A stretch of 18,677 nucleotides of DNA from Chloroflexota bacterium (GTDB taxonomy: Bacteria; Chloroflexota; Dormibacteria; CF-121), in NCBI GenBank assembly GCA_005889395.1, contig VBFX01000009.1:1-18677 (forward strand), written 5' to 3'. The position numbers and the translations under genes are program-made. This document shows, one piece after another, positions 8,038-14,907 of this stretch. Position 1 is the first letter of the stretch; each line of letters starts with the position of its first letter. The notes below the pieces were generated by a model, which was not told the DNA's origin, searched no databases, and worked only from the letters and a program-made list of their open reading frames with translations.

Positions 8038-9057
8038 ATGCCCGAATTGAGGCCCTGCGACGACGCCTCGGCATGGGACGCGTTCGTCTCTCAGGCTGGC
8101 GATGCTTCTGTATTGCAAGCTTGGGCCTGGGGCAGCCTCAAAGCGCGCTATGGCTGGGGAGTTCAGCGCTACTTCTGGACCGACCACGGGACACCCATCG
8201 GAGCCGCGGCCGTGTTGCGTCGCGGTCTTCCGGGTGGGCTGGCCCTCAACTATGCCCCGCGCGGGCCCATCCTGGACGGCCACCTCGACCAGTGGCCGGC
8301 GTTCTGGCAGGCGCTGCGCGAGCGTCTCGCCCAGGAGGGCGGCACCGTCCTGAAGGTTGACCCGGAGTGGAGTACCGATGCCCAGCGGGCGGTGCTCACC
8401 GAGTCGGGCGCGCTGCCGAGCCGTCATCCCATACAGCACCAGGCCACCTGGGTCGTCGACATCAGCGGCGGTGACGAGGCGATGATGCGCCTTAAGGAGT
8501 CGACCCGGCGAAACATCCGCGCGGGCATCAAGCAGGGGATCACGGTCGAGGCCTCGGAGGCTTCGGCGGCGATGGACAGCTTCTATGAACTGCTCCAAGA
8601 GACCGCCGCCCGCGAGCAGTTCACGATCCGCAGGCATACCTATTACCAGGATCTGCTCGCCCTCTTCCGCGAGCGCGGCCAGGTGGCGGTTTACCTCGCC
8701 CGGCACGAGGATCGCTTGCTGGCCGGAGCCGTGATGCTCTTCTTCGGGTCCAAGCTGGTTTACCTCTACGGCGGCACGCGGGGAGACGCCAGGAACCTGA
8801 AGCCCGGTTACCTGCTCCACTGGCGGGCGATCGAGGATGCCCAGCGCCGGGGTTGCACCACGTATGACATGTGGGGGGTGCCGCTGGATCCGCAGCCAGG
8901 GCAGCGCGGCTACGGCTACTACGTCTTCAAGTCGCGCTTCAACGGGCGGATGTTGCGGTTCATCGGGCTTTACGACCTCCCGGTGAATCGCGCTGCGACG
9001 CTGACGATTCGTCTAGCGGAGCGGTTTGCGCGCGCGGGTCAGCCCGAGTTTGTCTGA
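8038..9057 (+). CDS. FemABX-like peptidoglycan aminoacyltransferase (first copy)
   Basis: The ATG at 8038 gives 339 residues; the frame is open further up, but family similarity begins at PELRPCDDASAWDAF. The product follows the two-GNAT-fold plan of FemA/FemB/FemX enzymes, which move an amino acid from aminoacyl-tRNA onto the lipid-linked or nascent stem peptide to build the cross-bridge. Visible landmarks: LQAWAWGSLKARYGW (26-40), YAPRGPILDG (72-81), STRRNIRAGIKQGI (155-168), and in the second domain VYLYGGTRGDARNLKPGYLLHW (241-262) with YDMWGVP (276-282) and YGYYVFKSRFNGR (292-304). The length matches the short FemX type that lacks the coiled-coil arm of staphylococcal FemA. The amino acid used cannot be predicted. 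It heads a tight four-gene cluster. The ribosome site (AAGG) is weak. Confidence 0.88.
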   Translation: MPELRPCDDASAWDAFVSQAGDASVLQAWAWGSLKARYGWGVQRYFWTDHGTPIGAAAVLRRGLPGGLALNYAPRGPILDGHLDQWPAFWQALRERLAQEGGTVLKVDPEWSTDAQRAVLTESGALPSRHPIQHQATWVVDISGGDEAMMRLKESTRRNIRAGIKQGITVEASEASAAMDSFYELLQETAAREQFTIRRHTYYQDLLALFRERGQVAVYLARHEDRLLAGAVMLFFGSKLVYLYGGTRGDARNLKPGYLLHWRAIEDAQRRGCTTYDMWGVPLDPQPGQRGYGYYVFKSRFNGRMLRFIGLYDLPVNRAATLTIRLAERFARAGQPEFV

Positions 9058-10081
9058 GACCGCGCTCGCCGTCACGCCTGGCGAGCGGCTGGGCGCGCAG
9101 GCCTGGGACGAGTTGCTGCTGGCGCAGCCTGGGGCGAACCTGCTGCAGAGCTGGAAGTGGGGCGAGCTGCAATCGCGCTTCGGGTGGCGCGTCGAGCGGC
9201 TCGCCGTCCACGATGGCCACGCCGGAGTGTGCTCGTTGCTGCGCAGCGCCAGCCTCTACCCCGGGGGCGCGGTCTACTACGTACCGCGCGGGCCGGTGGT
9301 GGCCGAGCGCGAGCGCTTGCTGATGCTGGATGCCCTCGATCACCGTGCCGCCACCGGCCGGGGGCTGATTCTCCGGGTCGAGCCAAACGCCCGAGTTGGG
9401 GATGAGTGGCCGGCCTTCTTCGAGGGTCGCGGCTTTCGCAAGGGCAAGGCCGTCCAGCCGGAGGCGACGCGGCTCCTGCGCATCGACCTCGACCCGGAGT
9501 CGCTCAAGGCGGGATTCAAGCCGAAGACCCGCTACAACCTCAACCTGGCGGAAAAGAAGGGGGTTACGGTGCGCGCCTCGCGCGATGTGGCGACCTTCGC
9601 CCGCCTGGCAGCCGACACCGGCAGGCGGCAGGGCATCCACCTGCCGGGTGTCGCCTACTACCAGGCCGCGCTCGACCTCTTCGGCCCGTCCGACGAGGTA
9701 CGGCTCTACCTCGCCGAGCACGAGGGCGAGACCCTGGGAGGCATCATGGTCTTTCGTTTCGGAACGACGGCCTACTACCTCTTCGGCGGCTCGAGCGACC
9801 GCAAGCGCGAGCTGATGCCGAATTACCTGCTGCACTGGCAGGCCATGCTCGACTTTAAGGCGCTCGGCTGCGATACCTATGACTGGTGGGGGATCCCAGA
9901 GGAACCGGCGCCCGACCATCCGTGGTTCGGGCTCTACCGTTTCAAGACCGGTTTCGGCGGCGAGACGGTCCGCTATATCGGCCTTTACGAGCAGGTCCTA
10001 CGCCCGGTTCCGCTCAAGCTCGAACGGCGCCTTCAGCAATTGAAGGCGAAAGTCCGCGTCCCAGTGCATATACTGCGGTGA
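9026..10081 (+). CDS. FemABX-like peptidoglycan aminoacyltransferase (second copy)
   Basis: A paralogue of the preceding gene, overlapping its end. TTG 9026 (GGAG at 9018-9021, 4 bases away) gives 351 residues; TTG 9050 gives 343 and overlaps the upstream stop as TTGTCTGA, and is nearly as likely. The same landmarks recur: LLQSWKWGELQSRFGW (39-54), YVPRGPVV (85-92), KTRYNLNLAEKKGV (167-180), YYLFGGSSDRKRELMPNYLLHW (250-271), YDWWGIP (285-291), FGLYRFKTGFGGE (301-313). Two different Fem-type enzymes in a row are typical where a cross-bridge of two or more residues is built stepwise, the second copy acting on the product of the first. The two copies are clearly divergent, so this is not a recent duplication. 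Its TGA directly abuts the kinase ATG. Confidence 0.88.
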   Translation: MRARVSPSLSETALAVTPGERLGAQAWDELLLAQPGANLLQSWKWGELQSRFGWRVERLAVHDGHAGVCSLLRSASLYPGGAVYYVPRGPVVAERERLLMLDALDHRAATGRGLILRVEPNARVGDEWPAFFEGRGFRKGKAVQPEATRLLRIDLDPESLKAGFKPKTRYNLNLAEKKGVTVRASRDVATFARLAADTGRRQGIHLPGVAYYQAALDLFGPSDEVRLYLAEHEGETLGGIMVFRFGTTAYYLFGGSSDRKRELMPNYLLHWQAMLDFKALGCDTYDWWGIPEEPAPDHPWFGLYRFKTGFGGETVRYIGLYEQVLRPVPLKLERRLQQLKAKVRVPVHILR

Positions 10082-11077
10082 ATGGCGAGGGAGCGAACGC
10101 TCTCCGAGCAGGCCTTTGAGCAATTCCCCCAGGCCCTGATCCTCGTCGACCGCGAGACGACCGTCCTGTCGTTGAACGCCGTCGGCGAGCGCCTGACTGG
10201 ATGGGCCTCGAGGGATGCGATCGGGCGGCCGGCCGCCGACATCCTCGAGGTGCGCACCGAGACCGGCGTTAATCTCTGCGCGCCCAATGGCGCGCTACGG
10301 CGCGCGCTGCGGCTCGGCACCCGCATCAACACCCACTTCGCCTACCTGTTCCGGCTGCGCACCAGCGACGACCCGGTACGCGTCTCCTACTCGGTGTCGC
10401 CCATCCGCCTCAAGGGGAAGACGCCCGACGCGGCGGTGATCATCATCCACGATGTCACGCCTGAGCTGGAGACGATCGAGCTCTTGCAAGACCTGCACGG
10501 CCAGGCGGACCGGATGGAGCGTCTGATCGGTGACATCCTGGCGGTGAGCCGGATCGACTCCGGCCGCATCTCCGTCGACTTGTCGCGCGTCGATATCGGG
10601 TCGGTGGTCGGGCACGTCTGTGACGAGGTGCGGCCGATGCTCAACGGGCGCAGCCTCAAGTGCCGGGTCCCCGAGGACCTGCCACCGGTCATGGGTGAGG
10701 CCCGCAAGCTGCACCAGATCCTGGTGAACCTGCTGACCAATGCCATAAAATACTCCGAACCCGGAACCCAGATCACCTTCAACACGCGCGCCGACCAATC
10801 GGCAGTGAGATTCGAGGTCTCAGACCAGGGGGTCGGAATCCGCAAGGAGCACATGCCCCGGCTGTTCGAGAAGTTCTACCGTGCCGACGACCCGATCGTG
10901 CGGCGCACCTCCGGCACCGGATTGGGGTTGTACATCGTGCGCAGCCTGGTGACGATGCTCGGCGGCCAGGTCCACGTGCGCAGTCGCCACGGGAAGGGCA
11001 CTGTGTTCACCGTCATCTTGCCCCGCGCCGAGGCCACCACCCGGACGCGGCCACGCGTTGCCGTCGGCGCGCAGTAA
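10082..11077 (+). CDS. PAS-domain sensor histidine kinase lacking its H-box
   Basis: A 331-residue cytoplasmic protein with no membrane helix. Residues about 8-125 are a PAS domain (FPQALILVDRETTVLSLNAVGERLTG, ending VIIIHDVTPE). Residues about 180-315 are a complete HATPase_c domain: N-box HQILVNLLTNAIKYS (211-225), G1 box DQGVGI (248-253), F-box LFEKFYRADD, G2 box GTGLGL (278-283). Between them the HisKA dimerisation domain is only half there: DVTPELETIELLQDL runs straight into HGQADRMERLIGDILAVSRIDSG (139-161), which is the second helix. The first helix with the SHELRTPL phosphoacceptor box, about 45 residues, is absent, in frame. It could bind ATP but not autophosphorylate in the usual way. 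The response regulator starts 3 bases after its stop. Confidence 0.85.
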   Translation: MARERTLSEQAFEQFPQALILVDRETTVLSLNAVGERLTGWASRDAIGRPAADILEVRTETGVNLCAPNGALRRALRLGTRINTHFAYLFRLRTSDDPVRVSYSVSPIRLKGKTPDAAVIIIHDVTPELETIELLQDLHGQADRMERLIGDILAVSRIDSGRISVDLSRVDIGSVVGHVCDEVRPMLNGRSLKCRVPEDLPPVMGEARKLHQILVNLLTNAIKYSEPGTQITFNTRADQSAVRFEVSDQGVGIRKEHMPRLFEKFYRADDPIVRRTSGTGLGLYIVRSLVTMLGGQVHVRSRHGKGTVFTVILPRAEATTRTRPRVAVGAQ

Positions 11078-11080
11078 CCG

Positions 11081-11791
11081 ATGCCCCCCGCGAAGAAGAT
11101 CCTGATCGTCGACGACGAAGCCATGATCCGCAAGGCGGTCCATCTCGCCCTGGAGAAGGAGGGGTACGAGGTGGTCGAGGCGGAGACCGGCGGCGAGGCG
11201 CTTCGCCGGATCGAGGTGAGCAAGCCCGACCTGATCCTCCTCGACATCATGCTGCCCGACGTCTCCGGGTTCGATGTGTGTCGCGACATTCGCAAGGCGG
11301 GCCTTCGCGTGCCGATCATCATCCTCAGCGCCAAGACCGAAGAGATCGACGTGGTCGTCGGCTTGGAGATTGGCGCGGACGACTACATCACGAAGCCCTT
11401 CCGGACTCGCGAGCTGCTGGCGCGCATCGCCGCCCACCTGCGCAAGGCGCGCCAGGAGGAGGAAGCGGTCAACCAGGGACGGCTTGAGTTCAAAGACCTG
11501 GTGATCGACCTCAACGAGCGCCGCGTCTTCCACGACTCGAGCGAGGTAACGCTGACGCACACCGAGTTCGACCTGCTGGCGTTCCTCGCCTCGAACGCGG
11601 GCAAGGTGCTGTCTCGCGAGAAGATCCTCAACCACGTGTGGGGCTATGAGTACCCGATCGAGACGAGGGTCATCGACGTCCACATCCGCAATCTGCGTCG
11701 GAAGATCGAGCAAGATCCCTCACACCCGTTCTTCATCCTTGCGGTACCGGGCATCGGCTACCGCTTCACAAGCGCCGGCAAACTCGCCTAA
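11081..11791 (+). CDS. OmpR/PhoB-family response regulator
   Basis: The 236-residue product has a receiver domain (about 6-120) with every key residue: the acidic pair D11-D12 in ILIVDDEA, the phosphoacceptor D55 in LILLDIMLPD, S83 in IIILSAKT and K105 in YITKPF. A winged-helix DNA-binding domain follows (about 134-232): VTLTHTEFDLLAFLASNAGKV, LSREKILNHVWGYEY, and RVIDVHIRNLRRKIEQDP with the C-terminal hairpin GIGYRF. It is a transcription factor switched on by aspartyl phosphorylation, and being in the FemABX cluster, cell-wall genes are the natural guess for its targets. Since the adjoining kinase has no H-box, the phosphate might come from another kinase or a small phosphodonor. Receiver and DNA-binding parts look intact. 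Confidence 0.95.
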   Translation: MPPAKKILIVDDEAMIRKAVHLALEKEGYEVVEAETGGEALRRIEVSKPDLILLDIMLPDVSGFDVCRDIRKAGLRVPIIILSAKTEEIDVVVGLEIGADDYITKPFRTRELLARIAAHLRKARQEEEAVNQGRLEFKDLVIDLNERRVFHDSSEVTLTHTEFDLLAFLASNAGKVLSREKILNHVWGYEYPIETRVIDVHIRNLRRKIEQDPSHPFFILAVPGIGYRFTSAGKLA

Positions 11792-11880
11792 CCTCGCGCT
11801 GGCGTCGGCAATCAACCAGCGGCAGGCGTGCCTCCGAGAAACTAACTCCTCCCATCCTGCGTTATGTCTCTGGCAATGAC

Positions 11881-12507
11881 GTGGAAAAGGATGGTGGTCA
11901 TGGGGGCGATGGCCCTGATGGTCACGCACCGGCTGATACGGCATCGCCCTCACCATCAGTCGCGCCATCGCCGACGCCCTCGGCCTCAACCTGCGCCGTC
12001 AATCCGTTACCTGGACTCTGTGTCGGGCGGCCAGCGACGTCACAGGAGGAGGCGGCGATGATTGCCGCAGGAAAGCCGGCGGCCGAGCTCGACCTCCACG
12101 CGGTCGATGCGAAGACCTGCAGCGGCAGCCAGGTCTGTTTCCAGGTCGGCAGTCCCTCACGGGCGATGGTTGGCACCAACGCCGGAACCTTCTATGCCCA
12201 GCTGGGCGGCGCGTCGGGCGGGGGTGGCGCGGCTTGCTTTGTGTTCCTCTACGACGACGCGGCCGGCTGGCATTACGTCAACGTCCGCTGCGCGCAAGCC
12301 ACTGGCGATATTCCCGGGCCGCAGGACCTGGTCAAGGTTTCCGGCTGCGCCAATGTGCGCGACGCGCCAGGGCTCAGCTCGCATGTCGTGGCCTGTCTAT
12401 CCAACGGGACGGTTGTCGATGTCGACAGTGCGCCCATCTATCGTGATGGGCACATCTGGTGGCACCTGAGTGGTCGCGGCTGGATGGCGCACGAATTCTT
12501 GACCTGA
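11881..12507 (+). CDS. Cysteine-rich secreted SH3-domain protein, signal peptide in another frame
   Basis: The open frame from GTG 11881 gives 208 residues: a Gly/Asp-rich start unlike any signal peptide, a Ser/Pro linker (21-36), a unique cysteine-containing region, and a C-terminal bacterial SH3 domain (about 150-207: VKVSGCANVRDAPG, VVACLSNGTVVDVDS, WWHLSGRGWMAHEFL). Eight cysteines (38, 47, 80, 86, 119, 137, 156, 172) suggest disulfides and an extracellular place. The missing export signal is encoded just upstream in the frame starting ATG 11864 or 11876: MTWKRMVVMGAMALMV is a good n/h-region. A frameshift between about 11905 and 11925 would fuse it to GHAPADTASPSPS and restore a normal secreted or lipid-anchored protein. 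Bacterial SH3 domains often bind cell-wall peptides, fitting the neighbourhood. No specific function recognised. Confidence 0.65.
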   Translation: MEKDGGHGGDGPDGHAPADTASPSPSVAPSPTPSASTCAVNPLPGLCVGRPATSQEEAAMIAAGKPAAELDLHAVDAKTCSGSQVCFQVGSPSRAMVGTNAGTFYAQLGGASGGGGAACFVFLYDDAAGWHYVNVRCAQATGDIPGPQDLVKVSGCANVRDAPGLSSHVVACLSNGTVVDVDSAPIYRDGHIWWHLSGRGWMAHEFLT

Positions 12508-12518
12508 CCCGCGTCAGG
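12503..12518. terminator. Perfect hairpin spanning both convergent stop codons
   Basis: CCTGAC (12503-12508), CCGC, GTCAGG (12513-12518) is a perfect 6-bp stem with a 4-base loop. It contains the TGA of the + strand SH3 gene and the TGA of the minus-strand glycosyltransferase gene, which are separated by 6 bases. Its symmetry lets it form in either transcript. There is no T run on either side, so Rho-independent termination would be weak. Confidence 0.35.
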
Positions 12519-13650
12519 AGGCAGCGGCGCCTGCGGCCGGTCGCAGCTCGCGGTAAACCGACAGCAGCCGGTCGAGGTTGTCCGAGAGGCTGAAGCGCTC
12601 GACGGCGCGCGCGCGGGCGCGCCGGCCGAGCTCTCGGCGGAAGTCGGGGAATTCGATCAACGTGCGCAGCGCCAGCCGCAGCTGTCCGTCGAGATCCTTG
12701 GTGTCGAGGACGATACCCGCCCCGCGCAGCGCCTCACCGTCGGAGCCGACGTCGGTCGCCGCCGGAGCCACGCCGCAGGCCATCGCCTCGAGCAGTGAAA
12801 GCGACAAGCCTTCAACCATGGACGGCAGCACAAAGATGTCCATGGCCCGCAACATGGCGATCCGCTCGCTTTCATCGAGCACCTGTCCGGTGAAGACGAC
12901 GCGGTTGCTTCCATAGCGTCGATCCAGGCGACGCTTCTCGCTCCCGCTCCCGACGACCACCAGCTTGACGTCGTCGGGTGCATCGACATCCTGAAAGGCG
13001 CGCACCAACAGGTCGACGTTTTTCTCGGGATCGACGCGGCCGAGGTAGCCCACCAGCGCACCGGCGTCGAGCGTCTGCTTGTAGTCCGATACTCCGGGCG
13101 AATACTTTTCCACGTCGACGCCATTGGGGATCACAGCGATGTTGTCGGCCGGGACGCCGTAGTGCTCGAGCAGGCCCTTTTGCTGCTCGGAAAAGATGAT
13201 GACGCGGTCGAAACTGGCAAGTGACTGGGCATAGAGACGGTAGACCGCCGTGCTGATGCCCTGCCAGAGCCCGAAGCGAGAGTCATAGGGCACGTGGAAG
13301 GTGGCGACGGCGGGCAGGCCGAGCTCGTGGCACAGTTCGGGGAGTCCGAAATCGATCAGTGTCGAGAAACTGAGCGAGACATGGACCAGGTCGACCTTCT
13401 CGCGGCGCAGGAGATCGGTGATACTGCGCTTCGTCCTGGGCGAGGAGATGATGTAGCGGTGGCTGCCGGTTAGGGACCGGAGCGTGAGCCCGTCGTCGGT
13501 GATCGCCGCCAGCGTGCCGTGATGGACGAAGAAGATCTTGACCCCGCGCGCCCGAAGCCCGGCGACCGTCTCGCGCGAATAGGTGAGAAGGCCATCGCCC
13601 GCGCGGCCACTCTGATGCCCGAGCCAGGCGACGCGTAACGGTTCGTTCAT
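12514..13650 (-). CDS. GT4-family glycosyltransferase
   Basis: The ATG at 13650 forms an ATGA overlap with the folK stop, which fixes the start and gives 378 residues. The frame is open further upstream, but that part is the shadow of folK. The N-terminal acceptor domain starts LRVAWLGHQSGRAGDGLLTYSRE and carries LVHVSLSF and AVATFHVPYDSRFG (114-127). The C-terminal donor domain has VIPNGVDVEKYSPG (173-186), VGYLGRVDPEKNVDLLVRAF (200-219) and the E-x7-E pair E280 and E288 in EGLSLSLLE. This is a retaining GT-B enzyme that moves a sugar from a nucleotide donor in the cytoplasm; the acceptor (lipid, polysaccharide or small molecule) is not evident. It ends a folate operon, which looks like convenience of expression rather than a pathway link. 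Confidence 0.9.
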   Translation of the reverse strand: MNEPLRVAWLGHQSGRAGDGLLTYSRETVAGLRARGVKIFFVHHGTLAAITDDGLTLRSLTGSHRYIISSPRTKRSITDLLRREKVDLVHVSLSFSTLIDFGLPELCHELGLPAVATFHVPYDSRFGLWQGISTAVYRLYAQSLASFDRVIIFSEQQKGLLEHYGVPADNIAVIPNGVDVEKYSPGVSDYKQTLDAGALVGYLGRVDPEKNVDLLVRAFQDVDAPDDVKLVVVGSGSEKRRLDRRYGSNRVVFTGQVLDESERIAMLRAMDIFVLPSMVEGLSLSLLEAMACGVAPAATDVGSDGEALRGAGIVLDTKDLDGQLRLALRTLIEFPDFRRELGRRARARAVERFSLSDNLDRLLSVYRELRPAAGAAAS

Positions 13651-14048
13651 CTGACCTTCAGGTCCTCGAGGAGTTCGAGGAGAAAAGGGCGGTTCTGCAG
13701 CTCGGCGTGGGGGATGTGCAGGCCGGGCTCGTCGACGGACCGACCGTCGTAGCGCAGGATGTCGATGTCGATTTCTCGTGGCCCCCATCGTTGGCGGGCG
13801 GTGCGGCCAAGCTGCCGCTCGATGTCCTTCACGGTGTCGAGCAATGGCCGAGGTTCGAGTGATGTCTCCACCTCGAGCACCTGGTTCAAGAAGCGTGGCT
13901 GGTCTTCCACGCCGATCGGCTCAGTCTCCGCGACGCGAGACGCCCGCCGCACCGTGATGCCCGCCTCGGGCAACGCCTGGCGCGCTCTCTGCAGGTACGC
14001 GGCTCGATCGCCGAGGTTACTCCCCAACGCCAGCCACACCCGTGTCAC
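13647..14048 (-). CDS. folK: 2-amino-4-hydroxy-6-hydroxymethyldihydropteridine pyrophosphokinase
   Basis: HPPK transfers pyrophosphate from ATP to 6-hydroxymethyl-dihydropterin, the step before FolP in folate synthesis. Visible: ALGSNLGDR (7-15), the pterin-binding start; the RVAETEPIG loop; FLNQVLEVET (53-62); and RWGPREIDIDIL (88-98), which holds the two magnesium-binding aspartates D94 and D96, then DEPGLHIPHAEL (106-117). At 133 residues it is shorter than the usual 155-165, ending just after the PFLLELLEDL helix; the lost tail is not catalytic. The GTG start overlaps the folP stop as GTGA and its own stop overlaps the next gene as ATGA, so translation of the three is probably coupled. 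Confidence 0.93.
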   Translation of the reverse strand: MTRVWLALGSNLGDRAAYLQRARQALPEAGITVRRASRVAETEPIGVEDQPRFLNQVLEVETSLEPRPLLDTVKDIERQLGRTARQRWGPREIDIDILRYDGRSVDEPGLHIPHAELQNRPFLLELLEDLKVR

Positions 14049-14878
14049 GTTCCCCGGATGGCATCCGCCATGCGCGCCACGCGGACCATCGCCTTGACGT
14101 CGTGCACCCGGACGATATCCGCGCCCCCCGCGATGCTCAGCGCGACCGCGGCGGCGGTCCCTTCCAGCCGTTCGCCGGCAGGCAGGTCCAGCGTCTTGCC
14201 GATGAACGACTTCCGCGAAGGGCCGATCAGGAGTGGAAACCCCAGCCGGCGCAGTTCCGGCAGACGGCGGATGATCTCGAGGTTTTCCTCGCGCGTCTTC
14301 CCGAATCCGATGCCGGGGTCGAGAATGATGCGATCGTCGCGGATGCCGGCGGCCCGGCCCACCTCGACGCTCTCCAGCAGGCTCTGGGCGATCTCGCCAA
14401 TCAGGTCTCGGTAGCCGCCGCCGGGCTTGTTGTGCATCAGGATCACCGGGGCGTCGGCGTGAGCGACCGCCCCGGCCATCGCCGGATCGCGCCGGAGTCC
14501 CCAGACATCGTTGACCAGGGTGGCGCCGGCCGCGAGCGCTCGCTCCGCAACCTGAGCTTTATAGGTGTCGATCGAGACCGGCACGGCGACTGCGGCTGCC
14601 ACCAGCTCCACGACGGGGATGACGCGCGACAATTCCTCCTCGGCGCGCAGTCCCTGACCCGCCCAGGTCTCCGGACGGGTCGATTCCCCACCGATATCGA
14701 TCAGGTCGGCGCCATCCTGTTCCATCTGCCTGGCCTGGGCGACGGCGGTCCCGACATCCGTCACGCCATCTCCCGAGAACGAGTCGGGGGTCACGTTGAC
14801 GATGCCCATCACATAGGTGCGCGCGCCCCACGTGAAGTCACGCGCGCCGATGCGGGCCGATCGCATCGTGGCGGCCAT
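14045..14878 (-). CDS. folP: Dihydropteroate synthase
   Basis: This enzyme joins p-aminobenzoate to hydroxymethyl-dihydropterin pyrophosphate to make dihydropteroate. The 277-residue TIM-barrel protein shows the family signatures in order: VMGIVNVTPDSFSGDG (23-38), GADLIDIGGESTRP, VPVSIDTYKA, LVNDVWGLR, VILMHNK, ILDPGIGFGKT, LLIGPSRKSFIG and the final VRVHDV. ATG 14878 is the first start; a second ATG at 14866 is possible. It is the first gene of the minus-strand operon folP-folK-GT and diverges from the murE-like gene with only 29 bases between starts, so at least one promoter must sit inside a coding region. Complete and ordinary for the family. Confidence 0.96.
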   Translation of the reverse strand: MAATMRSARIGARDFTWGARTYVMGIVNVTPDSFSGDGVTDVGTAVAQARQMEQDGADLIDIGGESTRPETWAGQGLRAEEELSRVIPVVELVAAAVAVPVSIDTYKAQVAERALAAGATLVNDVWGLRRDPAMAGAVAHADAPVILMHNKPGGGYRDLIGEIAQSLLESVEVGRAAGIRDDRIILDPGIGFGKTREENLEIIRRLPELRRLGFPLLIGPSRKSFIGKTLDLPAGERLEGTAAAVALSIAGGADIVRVHDVKAMVRVARMADAIRGT

Positions 14879-14907
14879 CGGCCTGAGCGTAGCATCATGT
14901 CGTTTCG

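Noticed and set aside
8960..9919. Minus-strand frame of 319 codons opposite the two FemABX genes
   Set aside because: No family resemblance, and it covers two genes with strong conserved motifs on the other strand.
11797..11821. CGCTGG...CCAGCG pair downstream of the response regulator gene
   Set aside because: A 6-bp stem with a 13-base loop and no T run is too weak to call a terminator.
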